A DNA stretch of 61,941 nt from an uncultured Prevotella sp. Lineage in GTDB: Bacteria > Bacteroidota > Bacteroidia > Bacteroidales > Bacteroidaceae. The notes below the pieces were generated by a model. It did not search any database and was not told the DNA's origin. It saw nothing but the letters and a program-made list of their open reading frames with translations. How positions within the stretch are numbered: position 1 is the first letter of the stretch; every line of letters begins with the position of its first letter. Below, piece by piece: positions 18,138 through 24,847 of this stretch. The stretch is taken from assembly GCA_900557405.1 (NCBI GenBank), contig USSF01000002.1, positions 1 through 61,941 of the forward strand. The letters are read 5' to 3'. The translations under genes and the position numbers were made by a program.

Positions 18138-18170
18138 GAATGGAGAATGGAAAATAAAAATCATACAAAT

Positions 18171-19469
18171 ATGAAGAAGAACTTTGTAGAAGAACTGAAA
18201 TGGCGCGGCATGCTGGCACAGATCATGCCGGGCACCGAGGAGCTGCTGCAGAAGGAGATGGTAACCGCATATCTCGGAACCGACCCCACTGCCGACTCTC
18301 TCCATATAGGACACCTTTGCGGAATAATGATGCTCCGCCATCTGCAGCGTTGCGGACACAAGCCTATCATTCTGGTGGGCGGCGCAACGGGAATGATCGG
18401 AGACCCTTCCGGCAAGAGCCAGGAGCGCAACCTGCTCGACGACAGCACCCTTTACCACAACCAGGAGGCGATAAAGAAGCAGGTGAGCAAGTTCCTCGAC
18501 TTCGACGGAACGGAGCCCAACAAGGCAGAAATGGTGAACAACTACGACTGGATGAAGGACTTCACCTTCCTCGACTTCGCACGCGAGGTGGGCAAGCACA
18601 TCACCGTGAACTACATGATGGCAAAGGAGAGTGTGCAGCAGCGCTTGAACGGAACAGCCCGCGACGGACTCTCGTTCACCGAGTTCACATACCAGCTCCT
18701 TCAGGGCTACGACTTCCTCTATCTCTACCAGCACTATAACTGCAAGATGCAGCTCGGAGGCAACGACCAATGGGGCAACATGACCACCGGAACGGAGCTT
18801 ATCCGCCGCACGCTTGGCAACGACGTGGAGACCTACGCCCTCACCTGTCCGCTAATCACCAAGGCCGACGGCAAGAAGTTCGGCAAGACCGAGAGCGGAA
18901 ACATCTGGCTCGACCCGAAGCGCACATCACCTTACAAGTTCTACCAGTTCTGGCTCAACGTGAGCGACGACGACGCCGAGCGCTACATCAAGATATTCAC
19001 AAGTCTCGAAAAGGAGACCATCGACGCCCTCGTGGAAGAGCACAAGCAGGACCCGGGACGCCGCCTTCTGCAGAAGCGCCTCGCCGAGGAAACCACCGTC
19101 ATGGTGCACTCACAGGAAGCCCTCGACGCAGCAATCGAGGCATCGAGCATCCTCTTCGGCAAGTCAACCAAGGACTCGCTGCTGAAGCTCGACGAGCAGA
19201 CATTCCTCGATATCTTCGAGGGTGTGCCGCAGTATGAAGTGGGCAAGGACGTGCTCGGACAGCCTGCAGTGGAAATCTTCACCCAGGCAGCACCGGTATT
19301 CGCCAGCAAGGGCGAGATGCGCAAGCTCGTGCAGGGCGGCGGCGTATCGCTCAACAAGGAGAAGCTTGCAGCCTTCGACCGCGAGATAACCTCCGAGGAC
19401 CTCATCGACGGCAAGTACCTGCTCGTGCAGCGCGGCAAGAAGAACTACTATCTCGTAATCGTGAAGTAA
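18171..19469 (+). CDS. tyrS: Tyrosyl-tRNA synthetase
   Basis: Charges tRNA-Tyr. Class I signatures are present: HIGHLCG (about 47-53) and KFGKTESG as the KMSKS equivalent (about 237-244), with an S4-like RNA-binding domain at the C-terminus ([17 protein letters not shown]). An in-frame ATG at 18147 would add eight residues (MENKNHTN), but family members begin near [11 protein letters not shown], so 18171 is preferred. It lies 33 bp after yidD. Confidence 0.95.
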   Translation: MKKNFVEELKWRGMLAQIMPGTEELLQKEMVTAYLGTDPTADSLHIGHLCGIMMLRHLQRCGHKPIILVGGATGMIGDPSGKSQERNLLDDSTLYHNQEAIKKQVSKFLDFDGTEPNKAEMVNNYDWMKDFTFLDFAREVGKHITVNYMMAKESVQQRLNGTARDGLSFTEFTYQLLQGYDFLYLYQHYNCKMQLGGNDQWGNMTTGTELIRRTLGNDVETYALTCPLITKADGKKFGKTESGNIWLDPKRTSPYKFYQFWLNVSDDDAERYIKIFTSLEKETIDALVEEHKQDPGRRLLQKRLAEETTVMVHSQEALDAAIEASSILFGKSTKDSLLKLDEQTFLDIFEGVPQYEVGKDVLGQPAVEIFTQAAPVFASKGEMRKLVQGGGVSLNKEKLAAFDREITSEDLIDGKYLLVQRGKKNYYLVIVK

Positions 19470-19487
19470 TCCCACATACACCAGCCC

Positions 19488-19526
19488 CCTCTCTGCGGGT
19501 ACACCGCAGGGCAGCAGAGGCTTTTG
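19488..19526 (+). terminator. Probable tyrS terminator
   Basis: Outer arms CCTCT/AGAGG enclose a strong inner hairpin CTGCGG/CCGCAG (19493-19509), followed by CTTTTG. The U-tract is short, so confidence is moderate. Confidence 0.5.
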
Positions 19527-19633
19527 CATGGAACATATAGGCAGCGACAAGGATTCCGGTCCCTGTTGCTGCCATTATTTTATCCTGCAGGCAAGAAAAA
19601 AACAGCCTGCGTGCAGGATTTTGCCACATAAAG

Positions 19634-19665
19634 TTTGGCAATCGGAAAAAAAACCATTATCTTTG
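19634..19665 (+). promoter_or_regulatory. tRNA-Gln promoter
   Basis: TTTG (19634-19637), a 20-bp spacer and TATCTTTG (19658-19665): a textbook Bacteroidetes promoter 50 bp before the tRNA. Confidence 0.8.
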
Positions 19666-19714
19666 CATCGCCTTAATAATCGCGGAACTATATGTTCCGA
19701 AGTTAATCAATAAT

Positions 19715-19785
19715 TGTCCTATGGTGTAATGGTAGCACTACAGTTTTTGGTTCTGTCAGTGGTGGTTCGAGTCCGCCTGGGACAA
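19715..19785 (+). tRNA. tRNA-Gln (anticodon TTG)
   Basis: Acceptor arms TGTCCTA and TGGGACA pair fully, the T-arm reads GGTGG-TTCGAGT-CCGCC and the anticodon loop TTTTGGT gives TTG (CAA codon). CCA is not encoded. The anticodon stem closes with a T/T pair. It has its own promoter and a hairpin terminator after it. Confidence 0.93.
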
Positions 19786-19786
19786 C

Positions 19787-19823
19787 AAGGGCGGCAGGCG
19801 AAGTGATTCGGTTGCCGCCTTTG
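19787..19823 (+). terminator. tRNA-Gln terminator
   Basis: Stem GGCGGCA (19790-19796) and TGCCGCC (19813-19819) followed by TTTGCT, starting just after the tRNA. Confidence 0.7.
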
Positions 19824-20160
19824 CTGTATCTATCCCCCAGTAACATCCCCGTCATTATATTCCCCTTATTCTTCCGCATGATATATACTATGGTATAGTA
19901 ATAAGGCATCCAAAACTTTTGATCCCCAATCGTTTATCAGGATATTTGTTGTGTCTTTCTTATAATTCTTCATTCTTTATTTAAATAGATTCTTCATTGG
20001 CTTTCCCTTCGGCCGCCGAACTTCGTTTCTTCATTCAAATAGATTCTTAATTCTTCATTCTTCATTTAAATAGATTCTTCATTCTTCATTCTTCATTCTT
20101 AAAATTGGCGGGAAGTAGAAAATTAAGAGAGAAAAATGATAGATTAAGAAAAAAATAAGT
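19824..20160. repeat. AT-rich spacer with ATTCTTC array
   Basis: No gene is seen. From about 19967 to 20100 the sequence repeats ATTCTTC-type units, mixed with TAAATAGATTC. One copy of a 25-bp element beginning ATTGGCTTTCCC lies at 19996-20020; related copies occur at 38.8-39.5 kb. Confidence 0.75.
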
Positions 20161-20168
20161 TACCTTTG
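20161..20168 (+). promoter_or_regulatory. -7 element for tRNA-Arg and DUF3467
   Basis: TACCTTTG matches the consensus 33 bp before the tRNA. No clear -33 TTTG at the normal spacing. Confidence 0.6.
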
Positions 20169-20201
20169 CATCCGTCAACGTGAAAACATGCTGACAGACG
20201 G

Positions 20202-20273
20202 GGTCTCATAGTTCAATGGATAGAACAAGTCTCTCCTAAAGATTAGATCCGAGTTCGATTCTCGGTGAGACCA
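20202..20273 (+). tRNA. tRNA-Arg (anticodon CCT)
   Basis: Acceptor arms GGTCTCA and TGAGACC pair fully, D-stem GTTC/GAAC, anticodon stem AGTCT/AGATT around loop CTCCTAA (anticodon CCT, AGG codon), and T-arm CGAGT-TCGATTC-TCGGT closing with G-U. CCA is not encoded. No terminator follows before the protein gene 43 bp downstream, so the two are probably co-transcribed. Confidence 0.92.
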
Positions 20274-20315
20274 CCTCAGATAATAATACTTAAGAACCGA
20301 AAAACTTTGAAACTT

Positions 20316-20636
20316 ATGGAAAATAATAAAGAAAAACAGGAAGGACAGTTCCAGCTCGAACTCCCACAGGCAGTAGCCCAGGGCGAATACGCAAACTTCG
20401 CTCTCATCACACACTCTCGTTCAGAATTCATCGCTGACTTCGCACGCGTGTTGCCAGGTCTGCCAAAGGCAGTCATCAATTCCCGCGTAATCCTCGCACC
20501 GGAGCACGCAAAGCGTCTGCTTATGGCTCTGCAGGAGAATGTGGCAAAGTATGAGCACGAGTTCGGAAAGATTACTCTGCCAGAGCAGCAGGGCAAGACC
20601 ATCGCTCCGTTCAACATCAACAAGGGCGAGGCTTAA
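20316..20636 (+). CDS. DUF3467 protein
   Basis: A 106-residue soluble protein matching DUF3467 (ANFALITHSRSEFIADFARV, about 24-43; RVILAPEHAKRLLMAL). The function is unknown. The frame is open further 5' to 20265, but that would put the start inside tRNA-Arg, so the ATG at 20316 is chosen. It shares a transcript with tRNA-Arg and ends at a hairpin terminator. Confidence 0.85.
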   Translation: MENNKEKQEGQFQLELPQAVAQGEYANFALITHSRSEFIADFARVLPGLPKAVINSRVILAPEHAKRLLMALQENVAKYEHEFGKITLPEQQGKTIAPFNINKGEA

Positions 20637-20679
20637 TCCCTCGGACAAAGATAACTTATTTGATTTATAGATAACGCAG

Positions 20680-20727
20680 CCTGTGGCGGGGGAATGAAAA
20701 TACTCCCTGCCACAGGTTTTCTTTTTT
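20680..20727 (+). terminator. Terminator after DUF3467
   Basis: Arms CCTGTGGC (20680-20687) and GCCACAGG (20708-20715), extended by G-rich/C-rich halves, are followed by TTTTCTTTTTT. It lies between the DUF3467 stop and the helicase start. Confidence 0.85.
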
Positions 20728-20744
20728 ACATACATATCATCATC

Positions 20745-22670
20745 ATGCAGGAAAAGGACTCACGCAGCAGCATCGCCACGCCCATCGCCGCACTGTTAAG
20801 GCAGAAGGCTCTGCTCCAGACGGAATACGAGGAGGAGAAGGAGAACTACGGCCGACAGATGCAGGCCACAGGACTGCAGCGGCGCATCAAGAGGGGCGAC
20901 GCTTGGCATCCCGTGCGCATAGGCAGGTGTTACTACAACTCGCTGAACCAGTTTGCCGTGGAGGTGTTCCGCACAGCCGACGAGGACATAGAGCACAACT
21001 TCGAATATGGCAGACCCGTATGTTTCTTCTCCCTGCCGGCAGACAAGGCGGAGATGGCAGACGGGGGCGCTAAGGCCCCGTTCAACATCATCACCACGGG
21101 CATCGTGAGCTATGCAGACAGCGGACGCATGGTGGTGACGGTGCCCGAGAAGACCGGCATCGCCGCGACGCTGCAGAACGGCGAAGGTATAGGAGTGCAG
21201 ATGTTCTTCGACGAGACGAGCTACAGACTGATGTTTGAGGCCCTCGACCGAACCATCCGCGCCAAGGGCAACCGCATGGCATACCTGCGCGACCTGTTTT
21301 ATTCCAGGAGCCAGCGGGCGCAGACGTTCTCGTTCGACGCCATCCGCTTCCCCTGGCTCAACGCCACACAGGACCTCGCTGTGAACAATGTGCTGAGGGC
21401 GAAGGACGTGGCTGTGGTCCACGGACCGCCGGGCACGGGCAAGACCACCACCTTGGTGGAGGCGATATACGAGACGCTCAAGCGCGAAAGCCAGGTGATG
21501 GTGTGCGCACAGAGCAATATGGCGGTGGACTGGATATGCGAGAAGCTTGCCGACAGAGGTGTTTCGGTGTTGCGCATCGGCAACCCCACGCGGGTGACCG
21601 ATAAGATGCTCTCCTACACCTACGAGAGGCGGTTCGAGTCGCATCCTGACTATCCCGAACTATGGAGCATACGCAAGGCGATACGCGAGCTGAGGGCAGG
21701 ACGGAAGCGCAACACGGACAACTTCCACCAGAAGCTCGACCGCCTGAAGAGCCGTGCCACGGAGATAGAATGTCGCATCAACGCACAGCTCTTCGGCGAG
21801 GCAAAGGTGATAGCATCCACGCTGACGGGCAGCGCCAACAGGGTGATGACGGGACAGAAATTCACCACGCTCTTCATCGATGAGGCGGCACAGGCGCTCG
21901 AAGCCGCCTGTTGGATAGCCATAAGACGTGCGTCGAGGGTGGTGTTCGCCGGAGACCACTGTCAGCTGCCGCCCACAGTGAAGAGTCTGGAGGCGATGCG
22001 CGGCGGATTGGCCAAGACGCTCATGGAGCGCATCGTGGAGAACAAGCCCGAAGTGGTGACGCTGCTCACCGTGCAATACCGTATGAACAGGAGGATAATG
22101 AAGTTCTCGAGCGACTGGTTCTACGGCGGCAGGGTGGTGGCAGCAAAGGAGGTGGAACACAGAGGAATATTGGATTTCGACGAACCGATGGTATGGACAG
22201 ACACATCGGAGACCGAGGCATACGAGCAGTTCGTGGGCGAAAGCTTCGGCAGGATAAACCGCAAGGAGGCAGAGCTGACACTTCTCACCATGCAGGAATA
22301 CTTCGAGAAGATAGGCCGCGGCAGGATTCTCGAGGAGAGCATCGACGTGGGCATCATCTCGCCATACCGTGCACAGGTGCAGCTGCTGCGCCAGATGATA
22401 AAGAGGAGCGACTTCTTCCGCCCATACCGCCGGCTGATTACGGTGAACACGGTGGATGGATTCCAGGGGCAGGAGCGCGACATCATCATCGTATCGCTCG
22501 TGCGCTCCAACAAGGAGGGGCAGATAGGATTCCTCGGCGACCTGAGGCGCATGAACGTGGCAATCACACGGGCAAGGATGAAGCTCATCATCATGGGCAA
22601 TGCCGAAACGCTCTCACACACAAAATTCTACAAGGAACTGTATGATTATATCAGCCACCCCGACGAATAG
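20745..22670 (+). CDS. UPF1/IGHMBP2-like SF1 DNA/RNA helicase
   Basis: A 641-residue superfamily 1B helicase. It has Walker A GPPGTGKTTT (about 227-236), motif II DEAAQ (about 380), VQYRMN (about 443-448) and motif V/VI region VNTVDGFQGQERDIIIVSL...MNVAITRARMKL, split here by about 20 residues. An upstream ATG at 20694 lies inside the terminator loop of the previous gene, so the ATG at 20745 (MQEKDSRSS) is preferred. The exact substrate in bacteria is not known. Confidence 0.9.
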   Translation: MQEKDSRSSIATPIAALLRQKALLQTEYEEEKENYGRQMQATGLQRRIKRGDAWHPVRIGRCYYNSLNQFAVEVFRTADEDIEHNFEYGRPVCFFSLPADKAEMADGGAKAPFNIITTGIVSYADSGRMVVTVPEKTGIAATLQNGEGIGVQMFFDETSYRLMFEALDRTIRAKGNRMAYLRDLFYSRSQRAQTFSFDAIRFPWLNATQDLAVNNVLRAKDVAVVHGPPGTGKTTTLVEAIYETLKRESQVMVCAQSNMAVDWICEKLADRGVSVLRIGNPTRVTDKMLSYTYERRFESHPDYPELWSIRKAIRELRAGRKRNTDNFHQKLDRLKSRATEIECRINAQLFGEAKVIASTLTGSANRVMTGQKFTTLFIDEAAQALEAACWIAIRRASRVVFAGDHCQLPPTVKSLEAMRGGLAKTLMERIVENKPEVVTLLTVQYRMNRRIMKFSSDWFYGGRVVAAKEVEHRGILDFDEPMVWTDTSETEAYEQFVGESFGRINRKEAELTLLTMQEYFEKIGRGRILEESIDVGIISPYRAQVQLLRQMIKRSDFFRPYRRLITVNTVDGFQGQERDIIIVSLVRSNKEGQIGFLGDLRRMNVAITRARMKLIIMGNAETLSHTKFYKELYDYISHPDE

Positions 22671-22712
22671 GGCGGACGCTGGAGCCGGGCAGCAACCCTG
22701 CCGGCAGGAGAC

Positions 22713-22766
22713 AAAAAAAGAAGAGACCTCTGCAAGGGAGCTTGATCTCCCCACATTGGCCTCTTC
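22713..22766 (-). terminator. Minus-strand terminator of the candidate small RNA
   Basis: Stem GAAGAGGCC (22766-22758) with GGTCTCTTC (22728-22720), then TTTTTTT (22719-22713) on the minus strand. It cannot serve the plus-strand helicase, which would meet an A-run instead. Confidence 0.65.
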
Positions 22767-22904
22767 CTTACATGTGTAAGTGTTGCATTCCTGTTATAAC
22801 CTTTAATTTTCTAAAAACCTTATTTTCATTCAATATCCTTTAAATAGAATCGAGTATATATGTATCTGATGTCGTTTGTTTTTAAATCCACTTAACAATC
22901 TTTC
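22713..22904 (-). ncRNA. Candidate small RNA with own promoter and terminator
   Basis: A minus-strand -7 TATATTTG (22917-22910) predicts a start near 22904. About 140 nt further on, the minus strand forms CTTAC/GTAAG, then a long hairpin with outer stem GAAGAGGCC/GGTCTCTTC and inner stem GGGAG/CTCCC, ending in seven T. The outer stem has one A/C mismatch if read on plus but a G-U wobble on minus, so the minus strand is the better-fitting RNA. No minus-strand protein gene lies upstream for 4 kb. The family is not recognised. Confidence 0.4.
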
Positions 22905-22909
22905 GAGTG

Positions 22910-22917
22910 CAAATATA
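22910..22917 (-). promoter_or_regulatory. -7 element of the candidate small RNA
   Basis: TATATTTG on the minus strand, followed by GCACTCG. The -33 position holds only an AT-rich stretch. Confidence 0.4.
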
Positions 22918-23108
22918 ACACTTTAATTCGTAATGGAAAAATATTTTATTCTGAAATTATATTTTTTTTCATGTTTTTCTTTCATTTTATCGCTAAACCT
23001 GCCGTATAACATGTATTATATAAGATAATCCGCTTGTAGGGCTTACGTTTAGAAAGACCGTGAAAAAGCGTTTTAGGGAATTCCCTACTGAATAATATGG
23101 TTTTTATA

Positions 23109-23140
23109 TTTGCAATTTCATCGCCGAAATAGTAAATTTG
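23109..23140 (+). promoter_or_regulatory. Promoter of the small lipoprotein gene
   Basis: TTTG (23109-23112), a 20-bp spacer and TAAATTTG (23133-23140). The upstream TTTG is itself the end of a second possible -7, TATATTTG (23105-23112), so two overlapping promoters are possible. Confidence 0.7.
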
Positions 23141-23182
23141 CATCGTGAACAGATATAATAACTCTTTAACGGAACAAGAATT

Positions 23183-23767
23183 ATGAAAAAGTTTTATTCC
23201 ATAATAACATTCGTCTTCATGGCAATGGCAGCCGCCACACTGACGGGCTGCGACGAGGACAGCAACATAGCATACACAATCGAAGGAGTATGGGAGGGAA
23301 ACATGTACAAGCAGAGCTACTATGACGGCAGATACTACCAGTCGAGCCGTACAGTGATGCAGTTCGACCGCGACCCCTACCGCTACACGTCGGGCGCAGG
23401 CAGATGGATAGACTACTACAGCGACGCCCCATGGGACTACTTTGCGAGCTACATCACATGGAGAGTCTCCGGCGGAACCATCACCATATACTCACAGAAG
23501 GAAGGACAGACATACTACATCGATGACTTCTCGCTCAGCGACAACTACTTCGAGGGCTACATCTCCGATGGCAACGGCAACGGACAGTATTTCAGGATGA
23601 GGAAGACCTACTCGCCAAACTGGGGCGACTACGAATGGGACGGATACTACTGGGATGAATACTACTATGCACCGTCTGCGAAATCAGCCGTATCTGCAGA
23701 ATCAGCCAAGCAGAAGCCAGCCCCGCCGGTAACCTCAATCAAGCCCAAAGAGGCAGTAGCAGATTAG
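23183..23767 (+). CDS. Tyr/Trp-rich lipoprotein of unknown function
   Basis: A 194-residue lipoprotein: MKKFYSIITF start and lipobox LTGC (Cys23). The mature part is rich in Tyr, Trp, Asp and Gly (GVWEGNMYKQSYYDGRYY, WGDYEWDGYYWDEYYY) and looks like a small beta-barrel of the lipocalin-like type often seen in Bacteroidales, but I do not recognise a family. The C-terminal 30 residues are Ala/Ser/Pro/Lys-rich and probably disordered. It has its own promoter and a 9-bp repeat array follows the stop. Confidence 0.75.
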   Translation: MKKFYSIITFVFMAMAAATLTGCDEDSNIAYTIEGVWEGNMYKQSYYDGRYYQSSRTVMQFDRDPYRYTSGAGRWIDYYSDAPWDYFASYITWRVSGGTITIYSQKEGQTYYIDDFSLSDNYFEGYISDGNGNGQYFRMRKTYSPNWGDYEWDGYYWDEYYYAPSAKSAVSAESAKQKPAPPVTSIKPKEAVAD

Positions 23768-23776
23768 TCCGGTTTT

Positions 23777-23848
23777 GGTCTTATTGGTCTTATTGGTCCT
23801 ATAGGTCTTATAAGTCTTATAGGACCTATAGGACCTATAGGACCGAAC
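23777..23848. repeat. Eight-unit 9-bp tandem array
   Basis: Units run GGTCTTATT, GGTCTTATT, GGTCCTATA, GGTCTTATA, AGTCTTATA, GGACCTATA, GGACCTATA, GGACCGAAC. Early and late units are partly inverse complements (GGTCCTATA versus TATAGGACC), so the array can fold back. The period matches the array at 7439 but the sequence does not. Confidence 0.88.
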
Positions 23849-23881
23849 CTTTCACCAAATAATAACTAAGAATAAAAAAAT

Positions 23882-24403
23882 ATGAAAGCAAAAAAGATTA
23901 TCACAATGATTGCCATGCTGCTGACCACCATCGGCGCAATGGCAGGAACAGACAAGTTCACCCTCACAGACGTGACCTACCCATACGTGCAGCAGAGCAA
24001 TACCAATTACTGCAAGGTGGCATCGGTGACCTACGGTAGTACGATAACAATGGTGAAGCTCGTGTATAACACGGCTAAGATAACATTCCAGGACACGAAG
24101 AACATCGTGCTTGTGGATCCGGCGAACGACAGGACATACAATCTGAAGTTCATCAAGGGACTCGCCGAGAAGGAGAAGATGGAAATCGACGGACAGCGCT
24201 TCATCACCCTTGTGTTCCCCAAGCTGAAGAAGAACCCTAACACCGTGAGTCTCATCGAGAACGATGGCAACGGACTGATGTTCGAGGGCATCGACCTGAC
24301 GCAGAGCGGTCCTATGCAGAGCGTATTCGACAAGGATGCCCTGGAGAACGAGCTCAACAAGAACTACGGCAACGGAATGAATTTCCAGCAGATAGGAGAA
24401 TAA
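23882..24403 (+). CDS. Small exported protein of unknown function
   Basis: A 173-residue protein with a signal peptide ending near AMA-GTDKF. The mature part is predicted mainly beta (VASVTYGSTITMVKLVYNTAKITF). I do not recognise a family. It lies 114 bp after the Tyr-rich lipoprotein, separated by a foldable repeat array, and ends at a clear terminator, so the two probably form one unit. Confidence 0.75.
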   Translation: MKAKKIITMIAMLLTTIGAMAGTDKFTLTDVTYPYVQQSNTNYCKVASVTYGSTITMVKLVYNTAKITFQDTKNIVLVDPANDRTYNLKFIKGLAEKEKMEIDGQRFITLVFPKLKKNPNTVSLIENDGNGLMFEGIDLTQSGPMQSVFDKDALENELNKNYGNGMNFQQIGE

Positions 24404-24433
24404 GCTTCTCCGTCAGAACATATACGCATCATC

Positions 24434-24462
24434 GCCCCGGCCCAAACGAGTCGGGGCTTTTT
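24434..24462 (+). terminator. Rho-independent terminator
   Basis: Stem GCCCCG (24434-24439) and CGGGGC (24452-24457) followed by TTTTT. Confidence 0.88.
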
Positions 24463-24533
24463 CGTGTCTTGCATCAACCTGACCGGCAACGGTAAACGTC
24501 AGTTTGAGCATAGGTATACTGCGAGTATATCTA

Positions 24534-24598
24534 TGCGATACTATCAGTACCAGGCTGCGATACTATCGGTACCAGGCTGCGATACTTTTCTGGTACCA
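24534..24598. repeat. 22-bp tandem repeat, about three units
   Basis: TGCGATACTATC-A/G-GTACCAGGC occurs at 24534-24555 and 24556-24577 with one difference; a third, diverged unit follows to 24598. Each unit contains GGTACC or AGTACC. Confidence 0.85.
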
Positions 24599-24772
24599 TC
24601 AATCAATTGTTTGAAAAAGCTGTCTCTCCGTGACAGTCGCAACATCACAAGAGGAATGTAGCGACAAGAGTTCATGATGTGCAGGCGTCCCGCTTTGCGG
24701 GATTCCGTATTAAAGAATTATGAATTATGATTAAAAATCGGGAGGTTGTGGGGCGGAATGGGAAATTTTTCT

Positions 24773-24780
24773 TATCTTCG
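24773..24780 (+). promoter_or_regulatory. Possible rnr -7 element
   Basis: TATCTTCG differs from TAnnTTTG at one base and lies 68 bp before the chosen rnr start. No well-spaced -33. Confidence 0.35.
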
Positions 24781-24847
24781 CATTGAAAAACGGATAATAA
24801 CCTAAGGTTTGCTCCGGTTGGGCAAACCGCTAAAACAGAATACTACT

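Larger units (their letters stand above)
22671..23182. other. Intergenic region with orphan minus-strand unit
   Basis: No protein gene is seen. It holds a GC-rich hairpin just after the helicase stop, a candidate minus-strand small RNA (22713-22904), and the plus-strand promoter of the next lipoprotein gene. Confidence 0.6.
24404..24847. other. Intergenic region before rnr
   Basis: No gene is seen. It holds the terminator at 24434, a 22-bp tandem repeat at 24534 and an imperfect -7 (TATCTTCG, 24773-24780) that may serve rnr. Confidence 0.6.

Noticed and set aside
20265..20315. An N-terminal extension of the DUF3467 protein
   Set aside because: It would start inside tRNA-Arg and adds 17 residues unlike the family.
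20694..20744. An upstream helicase start
   Set aside because: The ATG lies in the loop of the preceding terminator; the ATG at 20745 is better placed.
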